Assembly: GCF_014290175.1 (NCBI RefSeq)
Contig: NZ_JACOOR010000001.1
Location: 124,001-188,000, forward strand
Reading direction: 5' to 3'
Origin: Anaerosacchariphilus hominis
GTDB lineage: Bacteria; Bacillota; Clostridia; Lachnospirales; Lachnospiraceae
DNA: 64,000 nt
The notes beneath the pieces are model-generated. The model worked only from the letters and a program-made list of their open reading frames with translations. It was not told the DNA's origin and ran no database searches. This document shows positions 41,404 through 50,833 of the stretch, one piece after another (within the stretch, counting starts at the first letter, position 1; each line of letters begins with the position of its first letter). The position numbers and the translations under genes were made by a program.

Positions 41404-41568
41404 TTACTTGTTTATTTCAGTAATAACGACTGTTCCGTTTTTATCCAGCAAAGGGGTAATCCCCGTATCATGGACAAGGTAGTTTACACCTGTTTCGGTA
41501 TCTACAACAATACTCAAGGAAGTTCCCTGTGTATAGATTGTTTCAAAGCGCTTTTCTTTGTTTGCCAT
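41404..41568 (-). CDS. Small DUF6440-like protein
   Basis: 54 residues starting MANKEKRFETIYTQGTSLSI and continuing VVDTETGVNYLVHDTGITPL. This matches the short DUF6440-type proteins I recall (RFExIYxQG...VDxETGVxYL); their function is unknown. ATG 41568 follows AAAGGAG by 9 nt. Upstream is one of the five copies of the CTGCAACATTTG promoter box. Confidence 0.65.
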   Translation of the reverse strand: MANKEKRFETIYTQGTSLSIVVDTETGVNYLVHDTGITPLLDKNGTVVITEINK

Positions 41569-41623
41569 AGTAATCCACTCCTTTGCATAGTGCAAGGTAT
41601 CAGCATTTCTAATTTATTACTCT

Positions 41624-41657
41624 ATGATAAAGGCCAAATGTTGCAGAAATCTCCTAA
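41624..41657 (-). promoter_or_regulatory. CTGCAACATTTG box promoter, copy 1
   Basis: On the - strand: TTAGGAGATTT, then CTGCAACATTTG, and 11 nt after CTGCAA the hexamer TATCAT (41624-41629). A GAAGCAATTC element lies about 40 nt further upstream (41692-41701). It would serve the small gene at 41404. Confidence 0.6.
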
Positions 41658-41718
41658 CCGCTTTCTTTTTCGGCAAGAAAACAGGCGGAATTGCTTCATT
41701 TTTGTAGCAATTCAATTT

Positions 41719-43672
41719 TTATCTCATTTCCGGTCGAAGAATAACCCGTTTGAATAAGAACATTGTTGCACCAAAATAGGTCAGGTAGATTGCACAGAAT
41801 AGCAGGATCGTCACCAAACCATAAAGAGGCACAAGTCCCTGCTGCAAGATTGCCTCTCCGAAAAAGAACTGTGCCCCTACTATCAGCAAAACCGTCAGCA
41901 AAAGAGGGAATAGCAGTGGGATCAAAAAGACTGTGGACAGTTCCCTGCGTATCAGGGAGGCTTGCCTGTGCCCCGGTACACCCAAACGGTCAATGACTGC
42001 ATAATTCTTCTGGTTTTTGTCTATGGCAGAAAGCTGCTCAAATGCAAGAACCGAGCAGGATAGGATGATAAAAATAATGCTTAAATACAATCCGCAGAAC
42101 GAAATGGCTGTAAATCCAGTCAGCGAATTGGCAACGCCCCACGCCTTTACTGTAACACCCATCGTTACTTTTTCCGGAAGCTGTTGACCGGACTGCAATT
42201 CCGGCTGCCATTTCCCACTGTTCAGGAATTGCTTCAAGTCGCTTTTCAATTCCGGGTATCCGCCATCTTCCAGTTTCATCGCCAGACGGATTTTTTCTCC
42301 GACGAATTGTGAAGCTGCTTCATCCGGCAGAACAAGTACATATCCCTTCGTTCCGGCCATTTGATACTGCTCCATCGGCTCCGTCAGGATCGGCGTTTCC
42401 GCAGCAGACAAGGTCCGACCATTGAATGTGATCTCCGGCTGCTGCGCCAAGCCCTGTCGGATTCCGTCCATATAGTTCCATGTATCGCAATGAACCAAAA
42501 ATTCGTTGTTGCTCATGGAAACAGGAGAAAGCCCCAGGATTTCACGCAAATGGTTATAGTCGGACAAGGACAAGGCTTCGATCGGTTTTTCAGGAACCGC
42601 ATACAGATAATAACTCACAGAATCCTCGACTCCACAATGCTCCTCTGTAAAGGAAACGATGGAATCCATGTTGGATTTTTCCAAAGGTGCATCAATCGCC
42701 ACGCCTGCATCATAGGGATAATAGGCTTTCATGTTGGCTTTGTAGCCTGCTCCCATGGTAAGCCCCACAAACATGGTTGCCAGAGATATGGTTAAAAGAA
42801 TCGCCACCACAGCCATTGTCCGGCCAGCAGAATGGATGCGCCGCCCAATCTGCCCCAGGAAGAACAGATTTTCTTCTTTGTACTTATGGCGCAGATTTTG
42901 TTTTGCAAATCGGTGCAGCAAAAGCGGAATCTGGCGATGCAGCTCGTAAACCCCCACCAGAATGAGCAGGCAGGCTCCGCCAAGGTACAAAAATGCTTCA
43001 TTGGTTTGTGTCTGAAGCATCCGCCCAAGCAAAATCACGCCTGCAACCATTGCGGCTATTGAAAGCAATACTACCAGAAGACTACGACTGCATGATTTAA
43101 AACGGTATTCTTCATTCTTGCGGTTATCATACAGCAAATCGATTACTTTCTGATGCCGGATAATCTTTGCTGCTCGGAGCATCCCAAAACCATACATCAA
43201 GGCAAAAAACAAAAATGTTACTGCCCATGCCTGGAGAGAAAAGGAAACCTGATAGGTATGCGGCACCTCAAAGATATTTTTTACCACCTGATTCAGCAAA
43301 CCGGAAAGCCCTGTGCCAACCAAAGAACCAAGCAGAAAGGCTCCTGTACCGATGATACTGTTTTCAGCAAGGAACAAATTCCGTACTGTCTTTGCTTCCA
43401 TGCCAATCAGTTCGTAGGTTGCAAACTCCTTCCAGCATAAAGCGGATCGCATAACCGATCACAAACGAGGACAGAAAAGCAACCAGAGCTGACATAAGCA
43501 AAATTCCAGTAGTCAGCATCGACATATTTTCTGCCATAGCAAGAACATCTGATGAAAAGCCCAATGCCAAAAATGAGTACATCAATGCCGCAGTCAAGGT
43601 AAGCGTCACAAAGTAAATGATATAATCCCGCAGGCTTCTGCGGATATTTTGAATTGCTAACTTCCAGTACAT
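41719..43672 (-). pseudogene. FtsX-type ABC permease broken by a frameshift
   Basis: Two frames together make one permease of about 650 residues. The first frame (43672 to 43364) has the normal start MYWKLAIQNIRRSLRDYIIY and runs to VIGYAIRFMLE, then loses homology. The second frame (from about 43440) continues with KEFATYELIGMEAKTVRNLF, and then the whole permease to the stop at 41719. Compared with RFMLRKKQSEFA in the neighbouring permease, a few codons are missing at the joint, so an out-of-frame deletion near 43430-43440 is likely. The second fragment alone lacks the first membrane helices. It ends the BceAB-like operon. Confidence 0.8.
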
Positions 43673-43684
43673 ATCTTCCTCCCA

Positions 43685-45922
43685 TCACCTTACGCTATCG
43701 GAGTTGCTGCGAATTGAACGCTGGAACAGCAGCCATGTACTGAGAAAATAGCAACTCAGCAGCAAAGCGAAAATCCCGACAATGATACCTATTTGCCGCA
43801 TCAAGGCTCCGCAGCCAATATAAGCTGAGATTTCAGCAGAAACACTTTGAAGAAAATAGCCAATCACAATCATTGCTAAAACGATTGCCGCTGTGATCGG
43901 CATCCCAAACCAAACACCAAGCTGTTTTAGAACCAAAGTATGCAGGTCCTTCTCTTCCACTCCCATTTTTCGCAGAACCGAAAATCTGTAGTTGTTTTTT
44001 TCTGCATCTAGGAGCTGCTGAAGAGCCAGCACGGTAAGACACATCACCATCAGCACAATTGCACCATAGATCAAGGACGCTTTTAGGATAAAGTTAAGGG
44101 CGATTATACGGTTCACTTCCGTAGTATGGACAGTTGTACTGTATCCTGCCAGATTGTCTTTATCAGGATCTTCTGGATAAGAACGCCCAAGAAGCTGTTC
44201 CAGCATTTCTGCCGTTTTGAAGGGAAGCGGATATTGGGTCATCACAAATCGGTTGCTCTGTACCGGAAGCAAGACTTGCGCTATCTCGTCAGGTATGATA
44301 TACACCACATCTGTATAAAGATTATAGATAGATTCCCCCACAGGCTCCTGAAACACGGCGTTCTCACTGAGTTTCAGGGTGCCTGCATCAGTTTCCAGTA
44401 AGGTATGCTCAGCGATGTAGTTTTCAATATCCTTGTCCTCTGCCGCACGATGCCAGTGGGTAGCAAATTCATCCGTTTGTAAGGTAATAGGTTCATATCC
44501 CAACATTTTCCGAACAGCGTTATAATCCTTCAGTGCAATTGCCAAGGGAGGAAAATCGTACTTTACCCGCTGGTGAAAGTCGCTTTTTTGGGGAAGATAT
44601 TCCGAAAAAGTCAAATCGTCCTTTATCGCTATGTTGTTTTGTTCTATAAACGCAGTAATTTCCCCATAGTCTGTATCCGGAAGATTTTCCACTTCATAAA
44701 CATCGTTGTAGCGGCTTGAAATTTGAATATCATAGACTGCCCGACTATCCAAATAGCCCAGACTCCATCCTGTCAAAACTGGCGCAATGACAAACAAGCA
44801 GATAGAAAAAGTCAGGGTCACACAAATTATCGTCATCGTTTTCGTATTGGTAGCCAGCTTAGAGGAAAGCTGTCCAAACAGAAATAAACTCGTATTGTGA
44901 TATTTGCGGGACACTTTAGACTCCTTCCAGTATAGGAGCGCCGCATTCGATAAATAAATGACTGCGGAAATGATAAACAAAATATCCGCAACCCCAAACA
45001 GCAAATATTGATTCAGAGTTGGGGCGTCAAATCCAAGGAAGTAGGCTTTTTCCAGTTCTGCGATGGAAAAAATCGGAATAGCGGTCAATACAGCACCAGC
45101 CAGAAGCCCGCAAAGATATCGGGAAAATCCTATTTTTCTGTGTAAAACAGCACCTGCGATTGCCCAAAGCAGCGTCAGTGCAGGGAAAAGGACATTCCCC
45201 CAATACATGAGCTTTACAGGAAGCGGATGTCTGGGATCGAAGTAAAAATGATATTTTACAGCACCTACCTCCAGCATCCACAGCAGCATAATGCCATAGA
45301 TAATACAGATCATCGGCATCCATCTGCTTTTATGAAGCGGTTTTTCATTCTGACGGTTTGCCGTCATAAGCTCAATAATCCTGCTTTTGTTGAGAATTCT
45401 GACATTCCCGACTCCAACCAGAATCTGGCAAATAACAAAGAAGCCCACGGTCAGTAGCACGGTATCTGGAAAAAAAGACCAAGAAAAAGCGTAGGGTTCC
45501 CCAAAAGAAGCAAGCAGCATAGCCGTAATGACCTGAGAAACGATCATCCCCAGAAGGATTCCCACCGACACAGAGAATATGAGCAGGAAAAAAGTCTCTC
45601 CAAAAAAGAGCAGTCCTATGGTTTTTTGCTCCATTCCCAGGGTTGCCTCAACTGCAAACTCCGATTGTTTTTTTCTCAGCATGAAACGATTGACATAGTG
45701 GATCAGGAACAACAAAAGCAGACTAATCCCGCAAATTGCCAGTTTCATACCTCCAGCCAGCAGGGAAATATTATATTCCGCACCAATGGTCGGATGATAA
45801 TGGGTGCTGCTGATAGACAAAAACGCATAGAACAGGGTGACACAGAGTGTCATGGTCACAATATAAATCAAATAGTCCTTCACAGACCGCTTTGCATTTT
45901 TGAAAATGAGTTTAGCGTACAT
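43685..45922 (-). CDS. BceB/FtsX-type ABC permease
   Basis: 745 residues, about ten membrane helices (for example AICGISLLLLFLIHYVNRFM near 60-80 and LIYGAIVLMVMCLTVLALQQ near 610) with a large extracellular domain of about 200 residues in the second half. The N-terminus FKNAKRSVKDYLIYIVTMTL is typical of the SalX/BceB group. With the ATPase it should move or detoxify antimicrobial peptides at the membrane, and in Bce-type systems also pass the signal to the histidine kinase. It overlaps the ATPase gene by 11 nt. Confidence 0.85.
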   Translation of the reverse strand: MYAKLIFKNAKRSVKDYLIYIVTMTLCVTLFYAFLSISSTHYHPTIGAEYNISLLAGGMKLAICGISLLLLFLIHYVNRFMLRKKQSEFAVEATLGMEQKTIGLLFFGETFFLLIFSVSVGILLGMIVSQVITAMLLASFGEPYAFSWSFFPDTVLLTVGFFVICQILVGVGNVRILNKSRIIELMTANRQNEKPLHKSRWMPMICIIYGIMLLWMLEVGAVKYHFYFDPRHPLPVKLMYWGNVLFPALTLLWAIAGAVLHRKIGFSRYLCGLLAGAVLTAIPIFSIAELEKAYFLGFDAPTLNQYLLFGVADILFIISAVIYLSNAALLYWKESKVSRKYHNTSLFLFGQLSSKLATNTKTMTIICVTLTFSICLFVIAPVLTGWSLGYLDSRAVYDIQISSRYNDVYEVENLPDTDYGEITAFIEQNNIAIKDDLTFSEYLPQKSDFHQRVKYDFPPLAIALKDYNAVRKMLGYEPITLQTDEFATHWHRAAEDKDIENYIAEHTLLETDAGTLKLSENAVFQEPVGESIYNLYTDVVYIIPDEIAQVLLPVQSNRFVMTQYPLPFKTAEMLEQLLGRSYPEDPDKDNLAGYSTTVHTTEVNRIIALNFILKASLIYGAIVLMVMCLTVLALQQLLDAEKNNYRFSVLRKMGVEEKDLHTLVLKQLGVWFGMPITAAIVLAMIVIGYFLQSVSAEISAYIGCGALMRQIGIIVGIFALLLSCYFLSTWLLFQRSIRSNSDSVR

Positions 45923-46679
45923 CGCTCATGCCCCCTCCCATCATGGTGAGGACATCCAGGATTTTTTCAAAGAAAGTCCTGCGGGAATCACCACCCTTAC
46001 GGATTTCCGTAAAGATCGCCCCGTCCCTCATAAAGAGAATACGATTGGCATAGCTTGCCGAGAAAGCATCGTGTGTCACCATCAGGATCGTGGCTCCGAG
46101 ATCTTCGTTGATACTCTGGATCGTCGAAAGCAGCATCTGGGACGAGTGACTATCTAACGCGCCGGTGGGTTCGTCCGCCAAAATCAGCTTAGGCTGGTTG
46201 ATAATGGCTCTGGCGCAGGCGCACCGCTGCTTCTGGCCTCCAGACACCTGATAGGGGTACTTATCCAGAATATCCGAGATATTCAGCTTTCCGGCCATTT
46301 CCCGAACCCGTCCATCAACCTCTCCTGCGGGAACCTTGTTGATGGTCAGCGCCAGGGCTATGTTTTCCGAAATGGTCAGCGTGTCCAGCAGGTTAAAATC
46401 CTGGAACACAAATCCAAGATTTTCCCGGCGAAACCGGGCAATCTGTTTTTCATTGATTTCCGTCACATCGGTTCCATCCAGATAGATATGTCCCGCACTG
46501 ACCGTATCAATGGTGGAAATACAGTTGAGCAGGGTGGTCTTGCCGGAACCGGATGCTCCCATGATTCCTACAAATTCTCCCTCTTGAACGGAAAAGCTGA
46601 TGTCCTGAATTGCTTTTGTAACATTCCCGCCATTTCCGTAATATTTTTGGATATGATCCAGTTTCAAAATTTCTTTCAT
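45912..46679 (-). CDS. BceA-type ABC transporter ATPase
   Basis: 255 residues with Walker A GASGSGKTT, Q-loop, signature VSGGQKQRCACARAI, Walker B LILADEPTGALD and switch histidine MVTHDAF. This is the MacB/BceA ATPase type that serves FtsX permeases. ATG 46679 follows GAGGTGAT by 4 nt; a GTG at 46688 falls inside that ribosome site. It is the first gene of a unit that includes the two permeases. Confidence 0.9.
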   Translation of the reverse strand: MKEILKLDHIQKYYGNGGNVTKAIQDISFSVQEGEFVGIMGASGSGKTTLLNCISTIDTVSAGHIYLDGTDVTEINEKQIARFRRENLGFVFQDFNLLDTLTISENIALALTINKVPAGEVDGRVREMAGKLNISDILDKYPYQVSGGQKQRCACARAIINQPKLILADEPTGALDSHSSQMLLSTIQSINEDLGATILMVTHDAFSASYANRILFMRDGAIFTEIRKGGDSRRTFFEKILDVLTMMGGGMSDVR

Positions 46680-46735
46680 TGTTATCACCTCTAATCTCTA
46701 TTGTAAAATAAGAGCGGCTTCGTTTGTATCAAGTT

Positions 46736-46766
46736 TTCTTACAAAGTTCTAACAAAAATGTAAGAA
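46736..46766. promoter_or_regulatory. Inverted-repeat operator before the ABC operon
   Basis: TTCTTACA (46736-46743) and TGTAAGAA (46759-46766) form a perfect 8-bp inverted repeat in the leader of the ATPase gene. BceR-type regulators bind such inverted repeats, so the adjacent two-component system is the likely controller. Confidence 0.6.
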
Positions 46767-46780
46767 GTGCAGAACGGTTC

Positions 46781-47794
46781 TCAGCTCTGCACTTCATGAA
46801 TCAAACAGTTAATATGAAAAGAAAGTGAAATGGCTGTGCCATGTTCCGACGACTCCGCCGTAATGCCAATGCCCAGCTTTTCACAAAGCCGTTTGCATAG
46901 GTACAGGCCAATGCCTGTGGACTGCTGGACCATACGACCATTCTGACCGGTAAATCCCTTTTCAAAGATACGGGGCAGATCGGACGCAGCAATCCCGATT
47001 CCATTGTCCTCCACGACAAGAACAACCTGATCCTGCCGTTTATGAGTAGAAATGCGGAGAACCGGCTGTTCCGTACGATACTTGACCGCATTGGCAATCA
47101 GTTGGTTCAGAATAAAGCGCACCCACTTTTCATCTGAATAAACAGTGTCCTGCATTTCCTCCACTTCCAGACGCATACCACTTTGGAGCAGCAGATATTT
47201 ATTATCTGCAATCGCCTGATGCACCACTTGGGACAGTGCCATTTCCCGGACAGAATAATCTTTCTCTGTATGCTCACTGCGGGCATAATAAAGAGCCTGT
47301 TCGGTAAAGCGGTTGGTCTTTTCCAGTTCCAGCAGAAGTTCTTTTGTCCAGTCCATCCGATGGTTTTCACATAGAAGTTTCATGGCAGTAATGGGCGTTT
47401 TGATTTCGTGAATCCATTGTTCAATGTATTCTTTGTACTCCAGGCGTTCCCGCTCGACTTCTCCAATCTGCTCTAACATGGATTTTCCTGCCATCTTCAA
47501 AAGCTGATAGTAAACTTGATCCTCGGCCTGTTCCGGCAGCTCCATCACTTCGGAAATGAGGTATCTCTCAGAGAGCTGCTCTGCCATATCCAGAAGTTTT
47601 TTCATCTGCCGCTTTCGTTTCCAGTAAGTAAGGACAAGTCCCATCAGCAAAATCAATGCCCATACAATCAGGATCAATACTACTGCGGAAACCGAATTGC
47701 CGCACACCAGCAAAAATACAGTGAGTGCAGCCATACAAACAAGGTTCGTCAGCAGAAATGGCAGCCTGTTTTTCCAATATCGTCTGCTGTTCAT
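46781..47794 (-). CDS. BceS-like intramembrane-sensing histidine kinase
   Basis: 337 residues. Two N-terminal helices (FLLTNLVCMAALTVFLLVCG and VLILIVWALILLMGLVLTYW) lie with almost no loop between them, so the kinase has no external sensor domain, as in BceS-type kinases that sense through their transporter. The H-box is EQWIHEIKTPITAMKLL, followed by the N-box NQLIANAVKY and G-boxes VEDNGIGI and GIGLYLCKRL. It is coupled to the response-regulator gene by ATGA. The ABC transporter genes lie directly downstream. Confidence 0.9.
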   Translation of the reverse strand: MNSRRYWKNRLPFLLTNLVCMAALTVFLLVCGNSVSAVVLILIVWALILLMGLVLTYWKRKRQMKKLLDMAEQLSERYLISEVMELPEQAEDQVYYQLLKMAGKSMLEQIGEVERERLEYKEYIEQWIHEIKTPITAMKLLCENHRMDWTKELLLELEKTNRFTEQALYYARSEHTEKDYSVREMALSQVVHQAIADNKYLLLQSGMRLEVEEMQDTVYSDEKWVRFILNQLIANAVKYRTEQPVLRISTHKRQDQVVLVVEDNGIGIAASDLPRIFEKGFTGQNGRMVQQSTGIGLYLCKRLCEKLGIGITAESSEHGTAISLSFHINCLIHEVQS

Positions 47795-48459
47795 ATCGTG
47801 TACCCCTGTCGGTGCTTTGTCTTGATAAAATCCATCAGACCGATACCCGCCAGTTTTTCCCGGATGCGGTTGATATTGACGCTCAAAGCATTGTCATCCA
47901 CATATAGCTGATTGTCCCACAAATACTCAATCATATCTCCGCGAGAACAGATTTTTCCACCGTTCTTGAACAGGTAATAGAGAATTTTCAATTCGTTCTT
48001 AGTAAGTTCTACGCTCCGTCCATTATAGTCCAAACTGCTGGATTCCAGATGCAGCACCGCATCTCCATAGACGATCTGCTCCCGTTGCTGTGCGGGATAG
48101 GCTTTTTTCAGCAGAGATGCAATCTTCGCAAGCAGAATTGCTGTGTTATAGGGTTTCGTAATAAAAGCATCTCCGCCCAGCATGATGCTATTCAGTTCGT
48201 CCATATCCGTGTTGCAGCTTGTCACAAAGATGATTGGTACTTCGGAAAATGTGCGAACCTCGGTGCAGAGAGAAAAGCCGCTGATTCCCGGCAGCTTGAT
48301 GTCCAGCAAAATCAAGTGTGGCTGCTCGGCTTTGATCCGGTCGATCACATCAGAAAAATCTTCCGGAGCCGCTGTTTCATAGCCGTTACTTTGCAGCAGC
48401 GTTTTCAATTCATTCCGTATCAATGGATCATCTTCTATTATCAATATTTTTTCTTTCAT
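47791..48459 (-). CDS. BceR-like OmpR-family response regulator
   Basis: 222 residues. Receiver: acidic pair D10/D11 in LIIEDDPLIR, phosphoacceptor D53 in LLLDIKLPG and the lysine in AFITKPYN. The effector domain is a winged helix (VELTKNELKILYYLFKNGGK, INRIREKLAGIG, KTKHRQGYTI). It is likely to control the ABC genes at 46679-41719 through the inverted repeat at 46736. A short palindrome, ACTACTATATGTAGT (48480-48494), precedes it. Confidence 0.92.
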   Translation of the reverse strand: MKEKILIIEDDPLIRNELKTLLQSNGYETAAPEDFSDVIDRIKAEQPHLILLDIKLPGISGFSLCTEVRTFSEVPIIFVTSCNTDMDELNSIMLGGDAFITKPYNTAILLAKIASLLKKAYPAQQREQIVYGDAVLHLESSSLDYNGRSVELTKNELKILYYLFKNGGKICSRGDMIEYLWDNQLYVDDNALSVNINRIREKLAGIGLMDFIKTKHRQGYTI

Positions 48460-48590
48460 ATCAGCCTCCGTGAAGAAAACTACTATATGTAGTTGCTCAT
48501 GCTCCCATTGACATTTGCATCAGGCGAAGATAAAAATGCAGCCTTAATGCGTTAGAAACCTTGTCCCTCAACAAATAACAAATGGTAAAC

Positions 48591-49007
48591 TTATATTTCT
48601 TCAACATCAATGACATTATATCCTCTTTGTTTTAATGCCTTTGCAAACAAGCCCATTCCAGGAATTAACTTCCCAGTGAAGCTACCATCATATATCTGAT
48701 TAACACCACAGGTAGGACTTCTGGATTGTAATATAACTAAATCAATCTCTTCATTCTGAATTTTCGATAATGCAACTGCCACTGCTTTATCATATTCTAA
48801 ACTAACATCATTTCCGTTTTCATCAACTACTCTCCCATCCACAATTTCTGCACAGGATCTGGGAATTTTCATACCTGCTAATACTTCCGGGCAGATAGAA
48901 ATCACTTCTTTATCTTTCAAAAAATTCATAGCCGCTATATTTTCGTTGTTTTTCCCATTATATTTACAGTTCACTCCCATAATACAGGCACTAACCAATA
49001 CCTTCAT
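48591..49007 (-). CDS. DUF523 / TudS-like desulfidase-type protein
   Basis: 138 residues. The family signatures are present: VLVSACIMGVNCKYNG, ISICPEVLAGMKIPR and LQSRSPTCGV. TudS proteins of this family carry a [4Fe-4S] cluster on three conserved cysteines and remove sulfur from thiouracil; the matching cysteines are in ACIMGVNC and SPTCG. ATG 49007 begins the conserved domain. It stands apart from its neighbours with no obvious partner. Confidence 0.8.
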   Translation of the reverse strand: MKVLVSACIMGVNCKYNGKNNENIAAMNFLKDKEVISICPEVLAGMKIPRSCAEIVDGRVVDENGNDVSLEYDKAVAVALSKIQNEEIDLVILQSRSPTCGVNQIYDGSFTGKLIPGMGLFAKALKQRGYNVIDVEEI

Positions 49008-49128
49008 ATTTGTCACCTCAAATCCCAATGGTTTGCTCGTCCAATCCACAATAAAGTCTTTTAACGAATGGTTGAGACTGCCAATCTGTCAATGCACCAT
49101 AGTCGGCAGTTCAAAAGCAAACTATGTG

Positions 49129-49305
49129 TTAAAGCAAACTACCCTTTAACCCTTTTTTGAAAACCAGTACAGCTCTTTCGGTTCCCCAAAAAGACATCGT
49201 AACAAGTCGATAGCTTTCCTTTTCCATTTCTTCTATTTTTGCATTGATTTTCTCTGTTACATTTTCCACGGTAATTCCTTCTACTAATTCTGTCCGATAC
49301 ATCAT
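49129..49305 (-). CDS. Small 58-residue protein, unknown
   Basis: A short soluble protein: MMYRTELVEGITVENVTEKI at the start, then a charged helix and a beta strand VTMSFWGTERAVLVFKKG. ATG 49305 follows GGAGGTAA; ATG 49302 is an alternative. It is the last gene of the PadR operon. No family is recognised with confidence. Confidence 0.5.
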   Translation of the reverse strand: MMYRTELVEGITVENVTEKINAKIEEMEKESYRLVTMSFWGTERAVLVFKKGLKGSLL

Positions 49306-49329
49306 ATTTTTACCTCCATAAGCACTCAA

Positions 49330-49749
49330 TCAAAACCAATTCGCTTTTTCTGCTCTGAATTGAGGGGTATCGCCTTCCTGGTATGGATTATAGGTATTGC
49401 GATTACACCCAAATTCTTTTAATGCCTTTATTTTATTATCTTCTGTCCATTCAACCAGCGAGATTCCATCAAATTCCTCTATACTTCCATTGTTCATTTC
49501 ATTTTTGAAATACCACTCCACAATCGTTTGATCTCCCTTATGGAAGAATTGCTTGATTTCCCAAACAACTACCCTGCCACGGGTATTCCATTCCTGAAAC
49601 CAATGCTTTACTGTTTTTAGGTTGTTATACTGGGGACTCCAGCTTTCTGTATAGATCACATCTTCTGCAAATATATCATCAATCCCCATATCCTGCTGAT
49701 TGAGCCACATATCAAACCATAGTCGGATCGTTTTTTCTCGTTCATTCAT
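49330..49749 (-). CDS. NTF2/SnoaL-like small protein
   Basis: 139 residues of the cone-shaped NTF2-like fold: LWFDMWLNQQDMGIDDIFAE, TESWSPQYNN, HWFQEWNTRGRV and IVEWYFKNEMNNGSIEEFDG. Such proteins bind small hydrophobic ligands or act as simple isomerases. The substrate cannot be told from sequence. It is in the PadR-DUF2812 operon, 12 nt behind the DUF2812 gene. Confidence 0.75.
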   Translation of the reverse strand: MNEREKTIRLWFDMWLNQQDMGIDDIFAEDVIYTESWSPQYNNLKTVKHWFQEWNTRGRVVVWEIKQFFHKGDQTIVEWYFKNEMNNGSIEEFDGISLVEWTEDNKIKALKEFGCNRNTYNPYQEGDTPQFRAEKANWF

Positions 49750-49761
49750 AATATAAACACC

Positions 49762-50349
49762 TCACCATTCTTTTGTCTTACCTTCGCGTTTGTTCTGCAT
49801 GACCTGGGTTTGATATACGAGAACAGGAATTAGAGAAACCAGGGCAAGCACACCAAAAACTACCGAACATTTTGCAACCGCAAATATTGCGAACATGAGC
49901 AGTATCAACAACCACGGATTACGCAGATTTCTGTAATAGTTTTCCTTGTCCTCATAAGAAGTATGAAGTTCAAATGGCTTACCGTCATTATCCTTTTCTA
50001 CAATCAACAGTTCCCGGTTAAAGGTGGTGGCATTTGTTGCTATGCGTCCGCCTTTTTCAGCCCATGGCCGTAGACGCACTTTACCAACAGAGTAGTTCAG
50101 GTTGATGTTTTTATAAAATACTTTGTAACCCATCCCCTCTAAAAACTCATGATAATCTGACGCATCGACCTTCGATTTTTGCCCGATAAACTCCACACAG
50201 TATTTTACCTGATCCGGTTTACACTCCTCAAATTCATACAACATTTTTTCCGCCCGAATCAGACGATAGCCCTTTTCAGACATTTTATTCAGCCAATGTT
50301 CCTGGGCAGTCAACAAACCGCCAAAGAAACGATAATACTTTTTGCTCAT
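49762..50349 (-). CDS. DUF2812 membrane protein
   Basis: 195 residues. The soluble N-terminal part has the DUF2812 pattern: LTAQEHWLNKMSEKGYRL, YCVEFIGQKSK and FLEGMGYKVFYKNINLNY. Two helices (PWLLILLMFAIFAVAKCSVV, FGVLALVSLIPVLVYQTQV) follow at the C-terminus. DUF2812 proteins are usually encoded next to PadR regulators, as here, where the ATGA overlap couples the two. The role is probably in sensing or answering a membrane-active compound; this is inferred. Confidence 0.8.
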   Translation of the reverse strand: MSKKYYRFFGGLLTAQEHWLNKMSEKGYRLIRAEKMLYEFEECKPDQVKYCVEFIGQKSKVDASDYHEFLEGMGYKVFYKNINLNYSVGKVRLRPWAEKGGRIATNATTFNRELLIVEKDNDGKPFELHTSYEDKENYYRNLRNPWLLILLMFAIFAVAKCSVVFGVLALVSLIPVLVYQTQVMQNKREGKTKEW

Positions 50350-50669
50350 ACTGCACCTCCAATAATTCCATTAGCTACGCATACAAGTTCATTGAGCCTT
50401 ATAAGTTCCTTTTCTGCAATTTCTTTTCCTTGCGTTGTAATGAGATATTCTTTTTTCCGTCCCGCACTATCTCCAAAAGGTGCAATCCAGCCTTTTTCCT
50501 GCAATGAGTTCAACGCACCATATAAAGTACCTGCCCCCAGCGTAAGCCGCCCTTTTGTACTATCTTCAATAAATTGCATGACAGCATATCCATGTTTGGG
50601 GGTATAAAGGGAAAGCAAAATAAAGAATGTCACCTCTGTGAGCGCACCGCCTTTCGCATTGTCTCGCAT
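50346..50669 (-). CDS. PadR-family transcriptional regulator
   Basis: 107 residues. The winged-helix PadR core is clear: EVTFFILLSLYTPKHGYAVM, GAGTLYGALNSLQEKGWIAP and AGRKKEYLITTQGKEIAEKE. It is a short PadR-s1 type that represses until a ligand binds. GGAGGCAGGTGTT lies upstream. The inverted repeat overlapping its promoter is the likely operator, which gives autoregulation of the whole 49129-50669 operon. Confidence 0.9.
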   Translation of the reverse strand: MRDNAKGGALTEVTFFILLSLYTPKHGYAVMQFIEDSTKGRLTLGAGTLYGALNSLQEKGWIAPFGDSAGRKKEYLITTQGKEIAEKELIRLNELVCVANGIIGGAV

Positions 50670-50684
50670 AACACCTGCCTCCTT

Positions 50685-50731
50685 ATTACGGTTACTGTAA
50701 TAAATATATCACTAACCGTAATAGAAGTCAA
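50685..50731 (-). promoter_or_regulatory. PadR-operon promoter with perfect operator
   Basis: On the - strand: TTGACT (50731-50726), 17 nt, TATATT (50708-50703). A perfect 10-bp inverted repeat, ATTACGGTTA (50685-50694) / TAACCGTAAT (50713-50722), flanks the -10 hexamer. PadR binding would block RNA polymerase directly. Confidence 0.75.
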
Positions 50732-50789
50732 TAACGATCCAAAATATAACAGAACGCTAAGCTTTATGATATAGTAACTTGTTACCTCA

Positions 50790-50825
50790 AGTATAAAAAA
50801 GAATTGTTGCAGAATTGTCCTAAAT
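50790..50825 (-). promoter_or_regulatory. CTGCAACA box promoter, copy 2 (before the PadR operon)
   Basis: On the - strand: TTTAGGACAATT, then CTGCAACAATTC, and exactly 11 nt after CTGCAA the hexamer TATACT (50795-50790). It is a second, distal promoter of the PadR operon, about 60 nt upstream of the PadR-controlled one. Confidence 0.6.
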
Positions 50826-50833
50826 GTAAAATC

